Positions 44,678 through 53,142 of a stretch of 64,000 nt of DNA are shown here, in pieces. Made by a program: the position numbers and the translations under genes. The DNA comes from Stenotrophomonas sp. 24(2023) (lineage in GTDB: Bacteria > Pseudomonadota > Gammaproteobacteria > Xanthomonadales > Xanthomonadaceae). The notes under the pieces are model-generated. The model saw only the letters and a list, made by a program, of their open reading frames with translations. It was not told the DNA's origin and made no database searches. Each line of letters opens with the position of its first letter. The first letter of the stretch is position 1. The DNA lies in NCBI RefSeq assembly GCF_030913365.1, contig NZ_CP133160.1:868001-932000 (forward strand), read 5' to 3'.

Positions 44678-46402
44678 TCAATCCTTGGTGACGCGGTTGA
44701 TCTCGGCCAGGCTGGTGACGCCGGCAGCGACCTTCACCAGCGCCGACTGGCGCAGGTCGTTCACGCCGATGGCCTGCGCCGCCTCGGCAATCTGCAGGGC
44801 ATTGCCACCGGCCAGGATGATGGTGGCGATCTCATCGGTCATCGGCATCACCTGGTAGATGCCCGTGCGCCCCTTGTAGCCGCCGGTGCATTCATCGCAT
44901 CCCACCGCCTCGTACAGCTGGATGCCCGCATCGATCTGTGCCTGGGTGAAGCCTTCGGCCAGCAGCGCATGCCCGGGCAGTTCCGCACGCTGCTTGCACT
45001 GCGTGCACAGCCGGCGCGCCAGGCGCTGGGCGATCACCAGCGTGACCGAACTGGTGATGTTGTACGGAGCGATGCCCATGTTCATCAGGCGCGCGATGGT
45101 CTGCGGCGCATCGTTGGTATGCAGCGTGGACAGCACCATGTGGCCGGTCTGCGCGGCCTTGATGGCGATCTCGGCCGTTTCCAGGTCGCGGATTTCACCC
45201 ACCATGATGATGTCCGGGTCCTGGCGCAGGAACGAGCGCAGCGCGGCGGCGAAGGTCATGCCGCGCTTGTTGTTCTGCTGCACCTGGTTGACGCCGGGCA
45301 GGCGGATTTCCACCGGGTCCTCGGCGGTGGAGATGTTGCGGGTCTCATCGTTGAGGATGCCCAGCGCGGTGTACAGCGACACCGTCTTGCCCGAACCGGT
45401 CGGGCCGGTGACCAGCACCATGCCGTAGGGCTTGTGGATCGCTTCCAGGAACAGCGTCTGCTGGTCCGGTTCATAGCCCAGCTTGTCGATGCCCAGCTTG
45501 GCCGCGCTGCCATCGAGGATACGCAGCACTACCTTTTCGCCGAACAGGGTCGGCAGCGTGCTCACGCGGAAGTCGATCTGCTTGGTCTTGGACAGGTTGA
45601 GCTTGATGCGCCCGTCCTGCGGCACGCGCTTTTCGGCGATGTCCAGCTGCGCCATCACCTTCAGTCGCGCGGCGATGCGCTGGTTCAGCTTCACCGGCGC
45701 GCGTGCGACCATCTTCAGCAGGCCATCGATGCGCAGGCGCACCCGGTAGTCGTCTTCATAGGGCTCGAAGTGGATGTCCGATGCCCCCTTGCGGATGGCA
45801 TCGACCAGCACCTTGTTGACGAACTTCACCACGGGCGTGTCATCCCCCTTGGCGTCGATGCCCGTGTCGGAACTGCCCTCCTCGTCGCCGCCGCTGACGT
45901 CGAGATTGGCCATGCCATCGTCATCGCCCCCCAGCGCATCGCCCATGGTGTCGTGGCTGGCATGCCACTGTTCCAGCGTGCGGCGGATCTGGTCTTCGTC
46001 CACCAGGATCGGCTCCACCACCAGATTGGTGTGGAACTTGATCTCGTCCAGCGCGTGGGTGGGGTTGCTGGTCCCCACGAACAGCTTGCCGCCACGCTTG
46101 AACAGCGGCAGCACGTTGTGCTTGCGCAGCAGTTCCTCGCTGACCAGGCTCATCGCGTTCTGGCTGGCATCGAAGGTGGACACATCGAACAGCGGCATGC
46201 CGAATTCGACCGAGCCGGCCGCGGCCAGCTGCGAGGCACTGACCAGCTTGTTCTGGGCAAACCACTGCGGCAGCGGCTGCCGCGCGGCAGTGGCCTTGGC
46301 CATCGCATCACGGGCGGTGGCTTCATCCAGCGCACCGTCCTGCACAAGGCGGCGGGCGATGCCGGTGATACCGACGAGGTTGGCGGTGGTGACGGCGTTC
46401 AT
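44678..46402 (-). CDS. pilB: Type IV pilus assembly ATPase PilB
   Basis: A 574-residue GspE-family ATPase. An N-terminal GspE-N domain (about 1-150) is followed by an acidic linker (GDALGGDDDGMANLDVSGGDEEG, about 155-185). The ATPase domain has DIHFEPYEDDYRVRLRIDG, Walker A GPTGSGKT, IMVGEIRDLETAEIA and a zinc-binding cluster (CTQCK, then CDECTGGYKGRTGIY). It powers pilus extension from the cytoplasmic face of the inner membrane, working on PilC. No retraction ATPase (PilT) is in the window. It is 217 bp downstream of the second pilin gene on the same strand; that gap (46403-46619) shows no clear promoter. Confidence 0.96.
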   Translation of the reverse strand: MNAVTTANLVGITGIARRLVQDGALDEATARDAMAKATAARQPLPQWFAQNKLVSASQLAAAGSVEFGMPLFDVSTFDASQNAMSLVSEELLRKHNVLPLFKRGGKLFVGTSNPTHALDEIKFHTNLVVEPILVDEDQIRRTLEQWHASHDTMGDALGGDDDGMANLDVSGGDEEGSSDTGIDAKGDDTPVVKFVNKVLVDAIRKGASDIHFEPYEDDYRVRLRIDGLLKMVARAPVKLNQRIAARLKVMAQLDIAEKRVPQDGRIKLNLSKTKQIDFRVSTLPTLFGEKVVLRILDGSAAKLGIDKLGYEPDQQTLFLEAIHKPYGMVLVTGPTGSGKTVSLYTALGILNDETRNISTAEDPVEIRLPGVNQVQQNNKRGMTFAAALRSFLRQDPDIIMVGEIRDLETAEIAIKAAQTGHMVLSTLHTNDAPQTIARLMNMGIAPYNITSSVTLVIAQRLARRLCTQCKQRAELPGHALLAEGFTQAQIDAGIQLYEAVGCDECTGGYKGRTGIYQVMPMTDEIATIILAGGNALQIAEAAQAIGVNDLRQSALVKVAAGVTSLAEINRVTKD

Positions 46403-46619
46403 GTGGATCCTTGTTCACGAGCAGGCAGCGCCGGAGCCGCTCCGCGGTCTCCCGGCACAGGGGCAGCCGGACCTGCCGCAGGCCCTGGCCCGCAGCGGAT
46501 GCTGTTCCTTCAGCCGACCTGCCATTGCCCGGCCTTCAGCCCGGCAGCACGATCCTGACTCCCCCGGCCATGATAGCCCCGTCAACGGGCCGCCAACATC
46601 CCTTGGCAGCCCGGGGCGG

Positions 46620-47030
46620 TCAGCAGCCGGTCGGGCGGTAACGCGCGTCGAACGGCGTGCCGTCGCAGAACCAGGTGCCTTCGGTCGTACGACGCAGGAC
46701 CAGCTCCTTGCCAGCGACCGCCGGCCCCCCGATGAGGGTGCAGCTGATACTGGCAGCACCGGTGGCGGCCAGTTCGGCCGAAACCGCCGAGCAGCGTGCG
46801 GACGGCGCCAGGCCGATATAGGCCGCGTTTACAAGCGCGCTGTTCCGGCTGTCCTGCACCACCGACTCGATCGTTGTCTTGCCGGGCCGCATTTCAGCCA
46901 ATGCGGCACTCAGCTGCGCCTTGGCCACATATGTCTGGTACATCGGCAGCGCGACGGCTGCAAGGATCGCGATGATGGCTACAACGATCATCAGCTCGAT
47001 GAGACTGAACCCCTTCTGCCTGTACACCAT
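46620..47030 (-). CDS. Type IVa pilin, second copy
   Basis: A 136-residue prepilin with a 7-residue leader ending QKG, cleaved by PilD before the methylated Phe (FSLIELMIVVAIIAILAAVALP), with the conserved Glu5. The C-terminal globular domain ends with a disulfide-type pair (FCDGTPFDARYRPTGC). It is clearly a duplicate of the pilin at 47136, sharing the AALAE-PGKT segment, but diverges after residue 50. The ATG at 47030 has GGGGGAAGA upstream. It lies downstream of the pilA terminator hairpin and has no visible promoter of its own, so it may depend on read-through. Confidence 0.9.
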   Translation of the reverse strand: MVYRQKGFSLIELMIVVAIIAILAAVALPMYQTYVAKAQLSAALAEMRPGKTTIESVVQDSRNSALVNAAYIGLAPSARCSAVSAELAATGAASISCTLIGGPAVAGKELVLRRTTEGTWFCDGTPFDARYRPTGC

Positions 47031-47084
47031 TCTTCCCCCCTGAATACGAACGTGCACAATCGTCCCCACGATCGCAGATAAGAA

Positions 47085-47110
47085 AGAAGCCTCGCATTTG
47101 CGAGGCTTCT
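47085..47110 (-). terminator. Hairpin between the two pilin genes
   Basis: AGAAGCCTCGCA-TT-TGCGAGGCTTCT, a 12-bp perfect stem. On the minus strand it is followed by TTCTTATC, a T-rich tail. It would end or attenuate the pilA transcript before the second pilin gene. Confidence 0.8.
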
Positions 47111-47135
47111 GGATGGATCCGTACCCCGGCGTGGA

Positions 47136-47555
47136 TTAACCCGCCTTGGTGCAGCCAACCGGATAGTACTTGTCGTCGGTCACCGAGGTGTTGCAGGTCC
47201 AGGTACCGTCGGCCGCACGCTTCCAGGTGATGTTGCCAGCCGCCTTCGGGCTGCCCTTGATGGTGGTGCAGGCGATCGAACCTTCAGCGCCAGCGGTGAT
47301 GGTGAAGCTGGTGCAACGGGTGGTCGGCGCGGTCGGCAGACCCAGCTTGGTCGCGGTGAAATCGTCCGCCGCCTTGCCTTCGTTCACGAAGATCTCGAAC
47401 TGGGTCTTGCCGGGGGTGATTTCAGCCAGCGCAGCGGTGACCTGCGACTTGGCCACGTAGTCCTGGTACATCGGCAGCGCGATGGCGGCCAGGATGGCGA
47501 TGATCGCAACGACGATCATCAGTTCGATCAGGGTAAAGCCCTTCTGGTTCTTCAT
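47136..47555 (-). CDS. pilA: Major type IVa pilin PilA
   Basis: A 139-residue prepilin with a 6-residue leader (MKNQKG) and the canonical hydrophobic helix FTLIELMIVVAIIAILAAIALP with Glu5. The globular domain has CTSFTITAGAEGSIACTTIKG and a C-terminal disulfide loop (WTCNTSVTDDKYYPVGC). It forms the pilus fibre for twitching and attachment after PilD processing. GGGGA lies eight bases before the ATG at 47555; an ATG nine bases earlier is possible. A sigma-54 promoter lies about 95 bp upstream, which marks it as the PilR-controlled major pilin. Confidence 0.95.
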   Translation of the reverse strand: MKNQKGFTLIELMIVVAIIAILAAIALPMYQDYVAKSQVTAALAEITPGKTQFEIFVNEGKAADDFTATKLGLPTAPTTRCTSFTITAGAEGSIACTTIKGSPKAAGNITWKRAADGTWTCNTSVTDDKYYPVGCTKAG

Positions 47556-47649
47556 GTGATACATCCCCAAGTAAGTAGTGGTTGAGTCAGGGCGGAGCCT
47601 GGCCGGCATGCGCCGGTGAGCGGGCCGCCCGCCCTGCGGGTGGATCAAC

Positions 47650-47664
47650 GCAGGTATCGTGCCA
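47650..47664 (-). promoter_or_regulatory. Sigma-54 promoter of pilA
   Basis: On the minus strand, TGGCACG-N4-CTGC matches the sigma-54 consensus TGGCACG-N4-TTGC in all invariant bases (GG at -24, GC at -12). Transcription would start near 47638, giving a leader of about 80 bases. It fits control by PilS/PilR, encoded nearby. Confidence 0.82.
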
Positions 47665-47706
47665 ATGTGCTGGCAGCTTTCCCCCCGGATTTCCCCGGGC
47701 CAATGA

Positions 47707-47721
47707 TGGCAGTATTTTCGC
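47707..47721 (+). promoter_or_regulatory. Possible sigma-54 promoter towards pilC
   Basis: TGGCAGT-N4-TCGC has the GG and GC doublets at sigma-54 spacing, on the plus strand, 187 bp before the pilC ATG. Less exact than the pilA promoter. A second loose match, TGGCAGGATCCGGGC, occurs near 47804. Confidence 0.3.
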
Positions 47722-47907
47722 GGATGGGAAGCCCCCGCCCCGTAAAGTGCGATGGGCACGGCAATGTGACGCAGCACGTCAGCTTCCGCCCACTGCTGGC
47801 AGGATCCGGGCGCTCGGTCACGCCCGGCGACTCCCCGAGCCGGGCCGAACCGGCTACCATCGCTTCCCATGATGCCCGCCTGGGGATGGCGGGCCTGGGG
47901 AGCCAAC

Positions 47908-49167
47908 ATGTCTGTCAGTCGCAGTGCGATCAAGAAGGAGCCCGTGGCGCGCAGCACCACGGAGCTGCAGCCGTTTGTCTGGGAGGGGACCGACAAGCGG
48001 GGCGTGAAGATGAAGGGCGAGCAGGTGGCCAAGAATGCCAACCTGCTCCGGGCCGAGCTGCGCCGCCAGGGCATCAACCCCGGTGTGGTCAAGCCCAAGT
48101 CCAAGCCACTGTTCGGGGCATCTGGCAGCAAGGTCACCCCAAAGGACATTGCCTTCTTCAGCCGGCAGATGGCCACGATGATGAAATCAGGCGTGCCCAT
48201 CGTCGGCGCGCTGGACATCATCGCCAGCGGGCACAAGAACCCGCGCATGAAGAAGATGGTGGAAAGCATCAAGACCGATATCGAGGGCGGCTCATCGCTG
48301 TACGAGGCGGTCAGCAAGCACCCGGTGCAGTTCGACGAGCTCTACCGCAACCTGGTGCGGGCCGGCGAAGGTGCCGGCGTGCTGGAAACGGTGCTGGACA
48401 CCGTGGCCACCTACAAGGAAAACATCGAAGCACTGAAGGGCAAGATCAAGAAGGCCCTGTTCTACCCGGCCATGGTGCTGGCCGTGGCGCTGATCGTCAG
48501 CGGCATCCTGCTGGTCTGGGTGGTGCCGCAGTTCGAAGACGTGTTCAAGGGCTTCGGCGCGGACCTGCCCGCCTTCACCCAGATGATCGTCAACCTGTCC
48601 CGCTTCATGGTGTCGTGGTGGTGGCTGATCCTGCTGGCCATCGTCGGCAGCATTGTCGGCTTCATCGCCGCCTACAAGCGCTCCCCAAGGATGCAGCATG
48701 GCATGGACCGGCTGGTGCTGAAGCTGCCGGTGATGGGCCAGATCATGCACAACAGCTCCATCGCCCGCTTCGCCCGCACCACGGCGGTGACCTTCAAGGC
48801 CGGCGTGCCGCTGGTGGAAGCGCTGGGCATCGTCGCCGGCGCCACCGGCAACAAGGTCTACGAGGAAGGCGTGCTGCGCATGCGCGATGACGTGTCGGTG
48901 GGCTACCCGGTCAACATGGCCATGAAGCAGCTCAACCTGTTCCCGCACATGGTGATCCAGATGACCGGCATCGGCGAAGAGGCCGGCGCCCTGGACGCCA
49001 TGCTGTTCAAGGTGGCGGAGTACTATGAGCAGGAAGTCAACAATGCCGTGGATGCCCTGAGCAGCCTGCTGGAACCGGTCATCATGGTGATCATTGGTAC
49101 CATCGTCGGCAGCATGGTCATCGGCATGTACCTGCCCATCTTCAAACTTGCCGCCGTTGTCGGATAA
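47908..49167 (+). CDS. pilC: Type IV pilus inner-membrane platform protein PilC
   Basis: A 419-residue GspF-family protein. Two cytoplasmic helical domains (about 70-185 and 275-390) each precede membrane helices, with three in total. The signature KPKDIAFFSRQMATMMKSGVPIVGAL style wording (seen as VTPKDIAFFSRQ) and VIQMTGIGEEAGALDAML are typical. It anchors the pilus motor in the inner membrane and couples PilB to pilin assembly. The ATG at 47908 has GGGGAG seven bases upstream. Divergent from pilA; the 352-bp gap (47556-47907) holds one clear and one possible sigma-54 promoter. Confidence 0.95.
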   Translation: MSVSRSAIKKEPVARSTTELQPFVWEGTDKRGVKMKGEQVAKNANLLRAELRRQGINPGVVKPKSKPLFGASGSKVTPKDIAFFSRQMATMMKSGVPIVGALDIIASGHKNPRMKKMVESIKTDIEGGSSLYEAVSKHPVQFDELYRNLVRAGEGAGVLETVLDTVATYKENIEALKGKIKKALFYPAMVLAVALIVSGILLVWVVPQFEDVFKGFGADLPAFTQMIVNLSRFMVSWWWLILLAIVGSIVGFIAAYKRSPRMQHGMDRLVLKLPVMGQIMHNSSIARFARTTAVTFKAGVPLVEALGIVAGATGNKVYEEGVLRMRDDVSVGYPVNMAMKQLNLFPHMVIQMTGIGEEAGALDAMLFKVAEYYEQEVNNAVDALSSLLEPVIMVIIGTIVGSMVIGMYLPIFKLAAVVG

Positions 49168-49174
49168 TCACTGA

Positions 49175-50038
49175 ATGGCTTTTCTCGACCAGCATCCCGG
49201 CCTCGGCTACCCGGCCGCGGCCGCCCTCGGACTGCTGCTGGGCAGCTTCCTGAACGTCGTCATCCTGCGCCTGCCCAAGCGGCTGGAATGGCAGTGGAAG
49301 CGTGACGCCCGCGAAATCCTGGAACTGCCGGACATCTACGAGCCGCCACCGCCGGGCATCGTGGTGGAACCCTCGCACTGCCCGCACTGCAAGCACAAGC
49401 TGTCCTGGTACGAAAACATCCCGCTGTTCAGCTGGATCATCCAGGGTGGCAAATGCCGGCACTGCAAGGCCCCGATCTCCGTGCAGTACCCGCTGGTGGA
49501 GGCGCTGACCTCGCTGCTGGTACTGGCCTGTGTCTGGCAGTGGGGCTTTGGCTGGCAGGGCTTCGGCGCCATCGTGCTGACCTGCTTCCTGGTGGCGTTG
49601 TCCGGTATCGACCTGCGCACCCAGCTGCTGCCGGACCAGCTCACCCTGCCCTTGATGTGGCTGGGCCTGATCGGCAGCATCGACAACCTGTACATGCCCG
49701 CCAAGCCGGCCCTGGTCGGTGCCGCGGCAGGCTACCTGCTGCTGTGGTCGGTGTGGTGGCTGTTCAAGCAGCTGACCGGCAAGGAAGGCATGGGCCATGG
49801 CGACTTCAAGCTGCTGGCGGCCCTGGGCGCGTGGTGCGGGCTGAAGGGCATCCTGCCGATCGTCCTGCTGTCGTCGGTGGTCGGCGCCATCGTCGGCTCG
49901 CTGTGGCTCTACAGCCGCGGCCGTGACCGTGCCACGCCGATCCCCTTCGGCCCCTACCTGGCCATCGCCGGCTGGCTGGTCTTCATGTGGGGCGAACCGC
50001 TGATCAACGCCTACCTGCATTCGGTGGGCATGCGCTGA
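49175..50038 (+). CDS. pilD: Prepilin leader peptidase/N-methyltransferase PilD
   Basis: A 287-residue membrane protease. The cytoplasmic loop has two zinc-type CXXC pairs (CPHCKHKLSWYENIPLFSW and CRHC). The catalytic aspartates are in GIDLRTQLLPD and GHGDFKLLAALGAW. About eight membrane helices. It cuts the leader from PilA-type prepilins and methylates the new N-terminal Phe. It starts 8 bp after the pilC stop. Confidence 0.96.
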   Translation: MAFLDQHPGLGYPAAAALGLLLGSFLNVVILRLPKRLEWQWKRDAREILELPDIYEPPPPGIVVEPSHCPHCKHKLSWYENIPLFSWIIQGGKCRHCKAPISVQYPLVEALTSLLVLACVWQWGFGWQGFGAIVLTCFLVALSGIDLRTQLLPDQLTLPLMWLGLIGSIDNLYMPAKPALVGAAAGYLLLWSVWWLFKQLTGKEGMGHGDFKLLAALGAWCGLKGILPIVLLSSVVGAIVGSLWLYSRGRDRATPIPFGPYLAIAGWLVFMWGEPLINAYLHSVGMR

Positions 50039-50048
50039 GGCCACGCTC

Positions 50049-50660
50049 ATGAGCCGCTTCGTGGTGGGCCTGACCGGCGGCATCGCCGCCGGCAAGAGCG
50101 AGGTGACCCGGCGCTTCGAGGCGCTGGGCGTGGTCGTGGCTGACGCCGACCTGGCCGCGCGCGCGGTGGTGGCGGCCGGCAGCCCGGCCCTGGCCCGGAT
50201 TGCCGAGCGCTTCGGCGCCGGCATGCTGCTGGCGGACGGCCAGCTGGACCGGGCCCGTCTGCGCGCCCATGTCTTCGCCGACCCCGCCGAACGCGCCGCG
50301 CTGGAAGCCATCACCCACCCTGCCATCCGCGAGCAGATGCAGCAGCAGTGCATGCAGGCCTCCAGCCCGTATGCGATTGCCGCCATTCCGCTGCTAACTG
50401 AGGTGGGTGGGCGCCAGGCCTACCCGTGGCTGGACCGCATCCTGGTGGTGGACGCGCCCGAAGCCGTGCAGCACGCCCGGCTGATGCAGCGCGACGGCAT
50501 CGACGCTGCGCTGGCCGAGCGGATGATCGCCGCCCAGGCCCGTCGGGCACAGCGGCTGGCGCTCGCCGATGATGTGGTGGTCAATGATGGCCACCCGGAT
50601 GATCTGCAGGCGCAGGTGGAAACACTGCACCGCCGCTACCAGGCGCTGGCTGCCGCCTGA
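50049..50660 (+). CDS. coaE: Dephospho-CoA kinase
   Basis: A 203-residue P-loop kinase with VGLTGGIAAGKSEVTRRFEALG (Walker A) at the start, then VVADADLAARAVV and ITHPAIREQM in the CoA-binding lid. It phosphorylates dephospho-CoA to CoA, the last step of CoA synthesis. It starts 11 bp after pilD; the pilD-coaE pair is conserved in gamma-proteobacteria. Confidence 0.95.
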   Translation: MSRFVVGLTGGIAAGKSEVTRRFEALGVVVADADLAARAVVAAGSPALARIAERFGAGMLLADGQLDRARLRAHVFADPAERAALEAITHPAIREQMQQQCMQASSPYAIAAIPLLTEVGGRQAYPWLDRILVVDAPEAVQHARLMQRDGIDAALAERMIAAQARRAQRLALADDVVVNDGHPDDLQAQVETLHRRYQALAAA

Positions 50661-50679
50661 GCGCTGCCTGCCAGGTACG

Positions 50680-50702
50680 CCCCCCGCAGTACTGCAGGGG
50701 GC
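50680..50702. terminator. Palindromic hairpin between coaE and the response regulator gene
   Basis: CCCCC-C-GCAGTACTGC-A-GGGGG: a perfect 10-bp palindrome (50686-50695) flanked by a C-run and a G-run, with one mismatched pair. It lies between convergent genes and has no T-run. Confidence 0.5.
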
Positions 50703-50717
50703 GGCCGTTGCGCTGGG

Positions 50718-51395
50718 TCAGACTTCCGGGGTCGCGATGCGGTAGCCGATGCCGTGGCGGGTCTGGATCAGCGGCACCTCGAACGGCTTGTCGACCACCG
50801 CGCGCAGGCCATGGATATGCACCCGCAGCGAATCCGAGTCCGGCAGCTCCTCGCCCCACACGCGGGTTTCCAGTTCCTGCCGGGTCACCACGGCCGGTGC
50901 GGCTTCCATCAGGGCCTGCAGGATCTTCAGCGCGGTCGGGTTGAGCTGCAGCAGCTTGCCCTGGCGTCGGACTTCCAGCGTATCCAGGTTGTATTCCAGA
51001 TCACCGGTTTCCAGCACTCGCGTCTGCACGCCCTTGCCACGCCGCGAAAGCGCGTTCAAGCGCACTTCCACTTCCTGCAGCGCGAACGGCTTGATGAGGT
51101 AGTCATCGGCACCGGAATCGAACCCGGCCAGCTTGTTGTCCAGCGAATCGCGCGCGGTCAGCATCAGCACCGGGGTCTGCTTGCGCGCTTCATTGCGCAG
51201 TTTGCGGCAGACCTCGATGCCATCCATGCCCGGCAGATTCAGGTCCAGGACAATCGCGTCGAACTCGTGCACGACGGCCAGGTGCAGGCCGGTAACGCCG
51301 TCAGCCGCGAAATCCACGGTGTGGCCCCGGTCCTCCAGGTAGTCACCCAGGTTTGCCGCAATGTCGCTGTTGTCTTCGATTACCAGGATTCTCAC
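50718..51395 (-). CDS. OmpR/PhoP-type response regulator
   Basis: A 225-residue response regulator. The receiver domain has RILVIEDNSDIAANLGDYLEDRGH, Asp51 in IVLDLNLPGMDG, and KPFALQEVEVRL. The winged-helix domain ends HIHGLRAVVDKPFEVPLIQTRHGIGYRI, the PhoP/QseB style. The start is GTG at 51395 with GAGG five bases upstream, inside the end of the preceding gene; no ATG is available near. No kinase gene is adjacent. The kinase starting at 63230 in this window could be a partner, but that is only a guess. It follows the 51404-51880 gene by 8 bp. Confidence 0.88.
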   Translation of the reverse strand: MRILVIEDNSDIAANLGDYLEDRGHTVDFAADGVTGLHLAVVHEFDAIVLDLNLPGMDGIEVCRKLRNEARKQTPVLMLTARDSLDNKLAGFDSGADDYLIKPFALQEVEVRLNALSRRGKGVQTRVLETGDLEYNLDTLEVRRQGKLLQLNPTALKILQALMEAAPAVVTRQELETRVWGEELPDSDSLRVHIHGLRAVVDKPFEVPLIQTRHGIGYRIATPEV

Positions 51396-51403
51396 TGTCA
51401 CCT

Positions 51404-51880
51404 CTAATTGCCGAATTTTCCGACGCGCTGGGCCTGGCCCATGTCGCGCTGCGCCTTGTCCTTCTGCCGCGCCCGCTCGGCGACCGTCATGCACTGCGTC
51501 GTCGCCATGTGCGAGCCCAGCGCCTTTTCACGTCGGCATATTAGACGACTATCTTCACGTGCTTGTGTCAAAACCATGTTCACGACCTGCTGGTCATTGA
51601 ACAGTTCGGTTCGTGCCGATTCAGGCATGGCATCACGGTTCGGAAAACGCTCGGCCGTGCCGCGAAGGCGCGACAGGGCTTCACGGACACGCCCACGGCC
51701 ATCCTGGCTCAGTTCCGAATAGGTTTCGCCATCGTTGAGCGCGATCTCGATGCGCTCGATCTGCTGCAGCAGCGGCATGCCCGGCTGGAACACATCCGCA
51801 CCGCTCTTGGAACTCGCGCTAGCGAGCGAGGACAGTGCCAGCCCGGAGACCAGAACAGCCAGCAACAAAGGTTGTTTCAT
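51404..51880 (-). CDS. Small exported protein upstream of a response regulator
   Basis: A 158-residue protein with a signal peptide (MKQPLLLAVLVSGLALSSLASA, cut about 22) and a mature part rich in charged residues and predicted helices (LLQQIERIEIALNDGETYSELSQDGRGRVREALSRLRGTAE, then VVNMVLTQAREDSRLICRREKALGSHMATTQCMT). Two cysteines could pair. I do not recognise a family. Its stop overlaps the ribosome site of the response regulator gene, so the two form one unit. A link to sensing envelope stress is possible but not shown. The ATG at 51880 was chosen because it opens the signal peptide. Confidence 0.75.
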   Translation of the reverse strand: MKQPLLLAVLVSGLALSSLASASSKSGADVFQPGMPLLQQIERIEIALNDGETYSELSQDGRGRVREALSRLRGTAERFPNRDAMPESARTELFNDQQVVNMVLTQAREDSRLICRREKALGSHMATTQCMTVAERARQKDKAQRDMGQAQRVGKFGN

Positions 51881-52000
51881 GACAAACGAATCCGTGTTTG
51901 ATATGTGAAGGCCGACTGTATGCGGTGTCTTGCCCACCAGCAAGTGCTGGACGGCAGACGCCGCAAGGGCATGCGCCGGGCGCGGCGAAAGCAAAGAAAA

Positions 52001-52029
52001 AGGCCCGGGCGGCAATGCCACCCGGGCCT
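52001..52029 (-). terminator. Intrinsic terminator of rimK
   Basis: AGGCCCGGG (52001-52009) pairs with CCCGGGCCT (52021-52029), with an inner GGC/GCC pair and a small loop. On the minus strand it is followed by TTTTTCTTTGC. It lies 120 bp after the rimK stop; the rest of the 51881-52148 gap shows no recognised element. Confidence 0.85.
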
Positions 52030-52148
52030 GAAGTCATATCCCGATTACCGTTCCTGCTGAGAGGCAGAGCTGCGGTCCGGTGAAGGCTACGGCACACCCG
52101 ATTAAAGCCGTGTTAAACCCGGCCTCAATTGCCCATGAGAATCATATA

Positions 52149-53036
52149 TCACTGATTTTTAAGAGATTTTATTTTCTCCACATGCGCAATGATGCGCCCG
52201 GCGATATCCACCCCGCAGGCGGTTTCCACCCCTTCCAGCCCTGGCGTGGAATTGACCTCCAGCACCAGCGGGCCGCGTGCGGAGCGGATCAGGTCCACCC
52301 CACACACGCCCAGGCCCAGCGCCTTGGCCGAACGCACCGCCATCTGCTGCTCGGCCCGGCTGGCCTTGGCGGCAGTCGCCGTGCCACCGGCATGCAGGTT
52401 GGACCGGAAATCGCCTTCCTGGGCCTGGCGTTGCATCGAAGCCACCACCTGGTCGCCCACCACCAGGCAGCGCAGGTCCGCGCCTTTGGCTTCCCCGATG
52501 AACTCCTGCATCAGGAAGTTGGCATAGAGGCCACGCAGGGCCTCGACGATGCCGCGCGAGGCGCTGGCTTTCTCGGTGAGGATGACACCCCGCCCCTGGG
52601 TGCCCTCGTTGAGCTTCACCACATGCGGTGGCGGGCCCAGCATGGACAGCAGGTCCACCGTATCGTCCGGGTTGTCACCGAAGACCGTCACCGGCATGTC
52701 GATGCCACGGGCGGCCAGGATCTGGTGCGCACGCAGCTTGTCGCGCGAGCGCAGGATGGCATCGGACGGATTGGGGGTACGCGCGCCCATCAGTTCGAAC
52801 TGGCGCAGCACCGCGGTGCCGTAGCGGGTGATCGACGCCCCGATGCGGGGAATCACCGCATCCACGCCGGTCATCGGACGCCCCTTGTAGTGCATCGAAA
52901 AACCATCGGCGGCAATGCGCATGTAGCAGCGCAGCGGGTCGAGGATGCGCACCGTGTGGCCGCGGGCGCGCGCGGCTTCGACCAGCCGGCGGGTGGAATA
53001 CAGCTTGGTGTTGCGGGACAGGATGGCGAGCTTCAT
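52149..53036 (-). CDS. rimK: Ribosomal protein S6-glutamate ligase RimK
   Basis: A 295-residue ATP-grasp ligase. The N-terminal domain ([31 protein letters not shown]) is followed by an ATP-grasp core with [39 protein letters not shown] and metal-binding [12 protein letters not shown]. RimK adds glutamate residues to the C-terminus of ribosomal protein S6 and can make poly-alpha-glutamate. Length matches E. coli RimK (300). The ATG at 53036 opens the conserved MKLAILSR; earlier codons to 53207 are not coding-like. Confidence 0.95.
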   Translation of the reverse strand: MKLAILSRNTKLYSTRRLVEAARARGHTVRILDPLRCYMRIAADGFSMHYKGRPMTGVDAVIPRIGASITRYGTAVLRQFELMGARTPNPSDAILRSRDKLRAHQILAARGIDMPVTVFGDNPDDTVDLLSMLGPPPHVVKLNEGTQGRGVILTEKASASRGIVEALRGLYANFLMQEFIGEAKGADLRCLVVGDQVVASMQRQAQEGDFRSNLHAGGTATAAKASRAEQQMAVRSAKALGLGVCGVDLIRSARGPLVLEVNSTPGLEGVETACGVDIAGRIIAHVEKIKSLKNQ

Positions 53037-53142
53037 CGCGGCGGGCCGATAGGAGGCAGGCAGCATAGCGCGCAGGCATTGCGATGGGATGATGGGCTCC
53101 CGGCAGGGCCCGCCCTGGCTGCAGGGCAGGCCCCTCCCCTGG

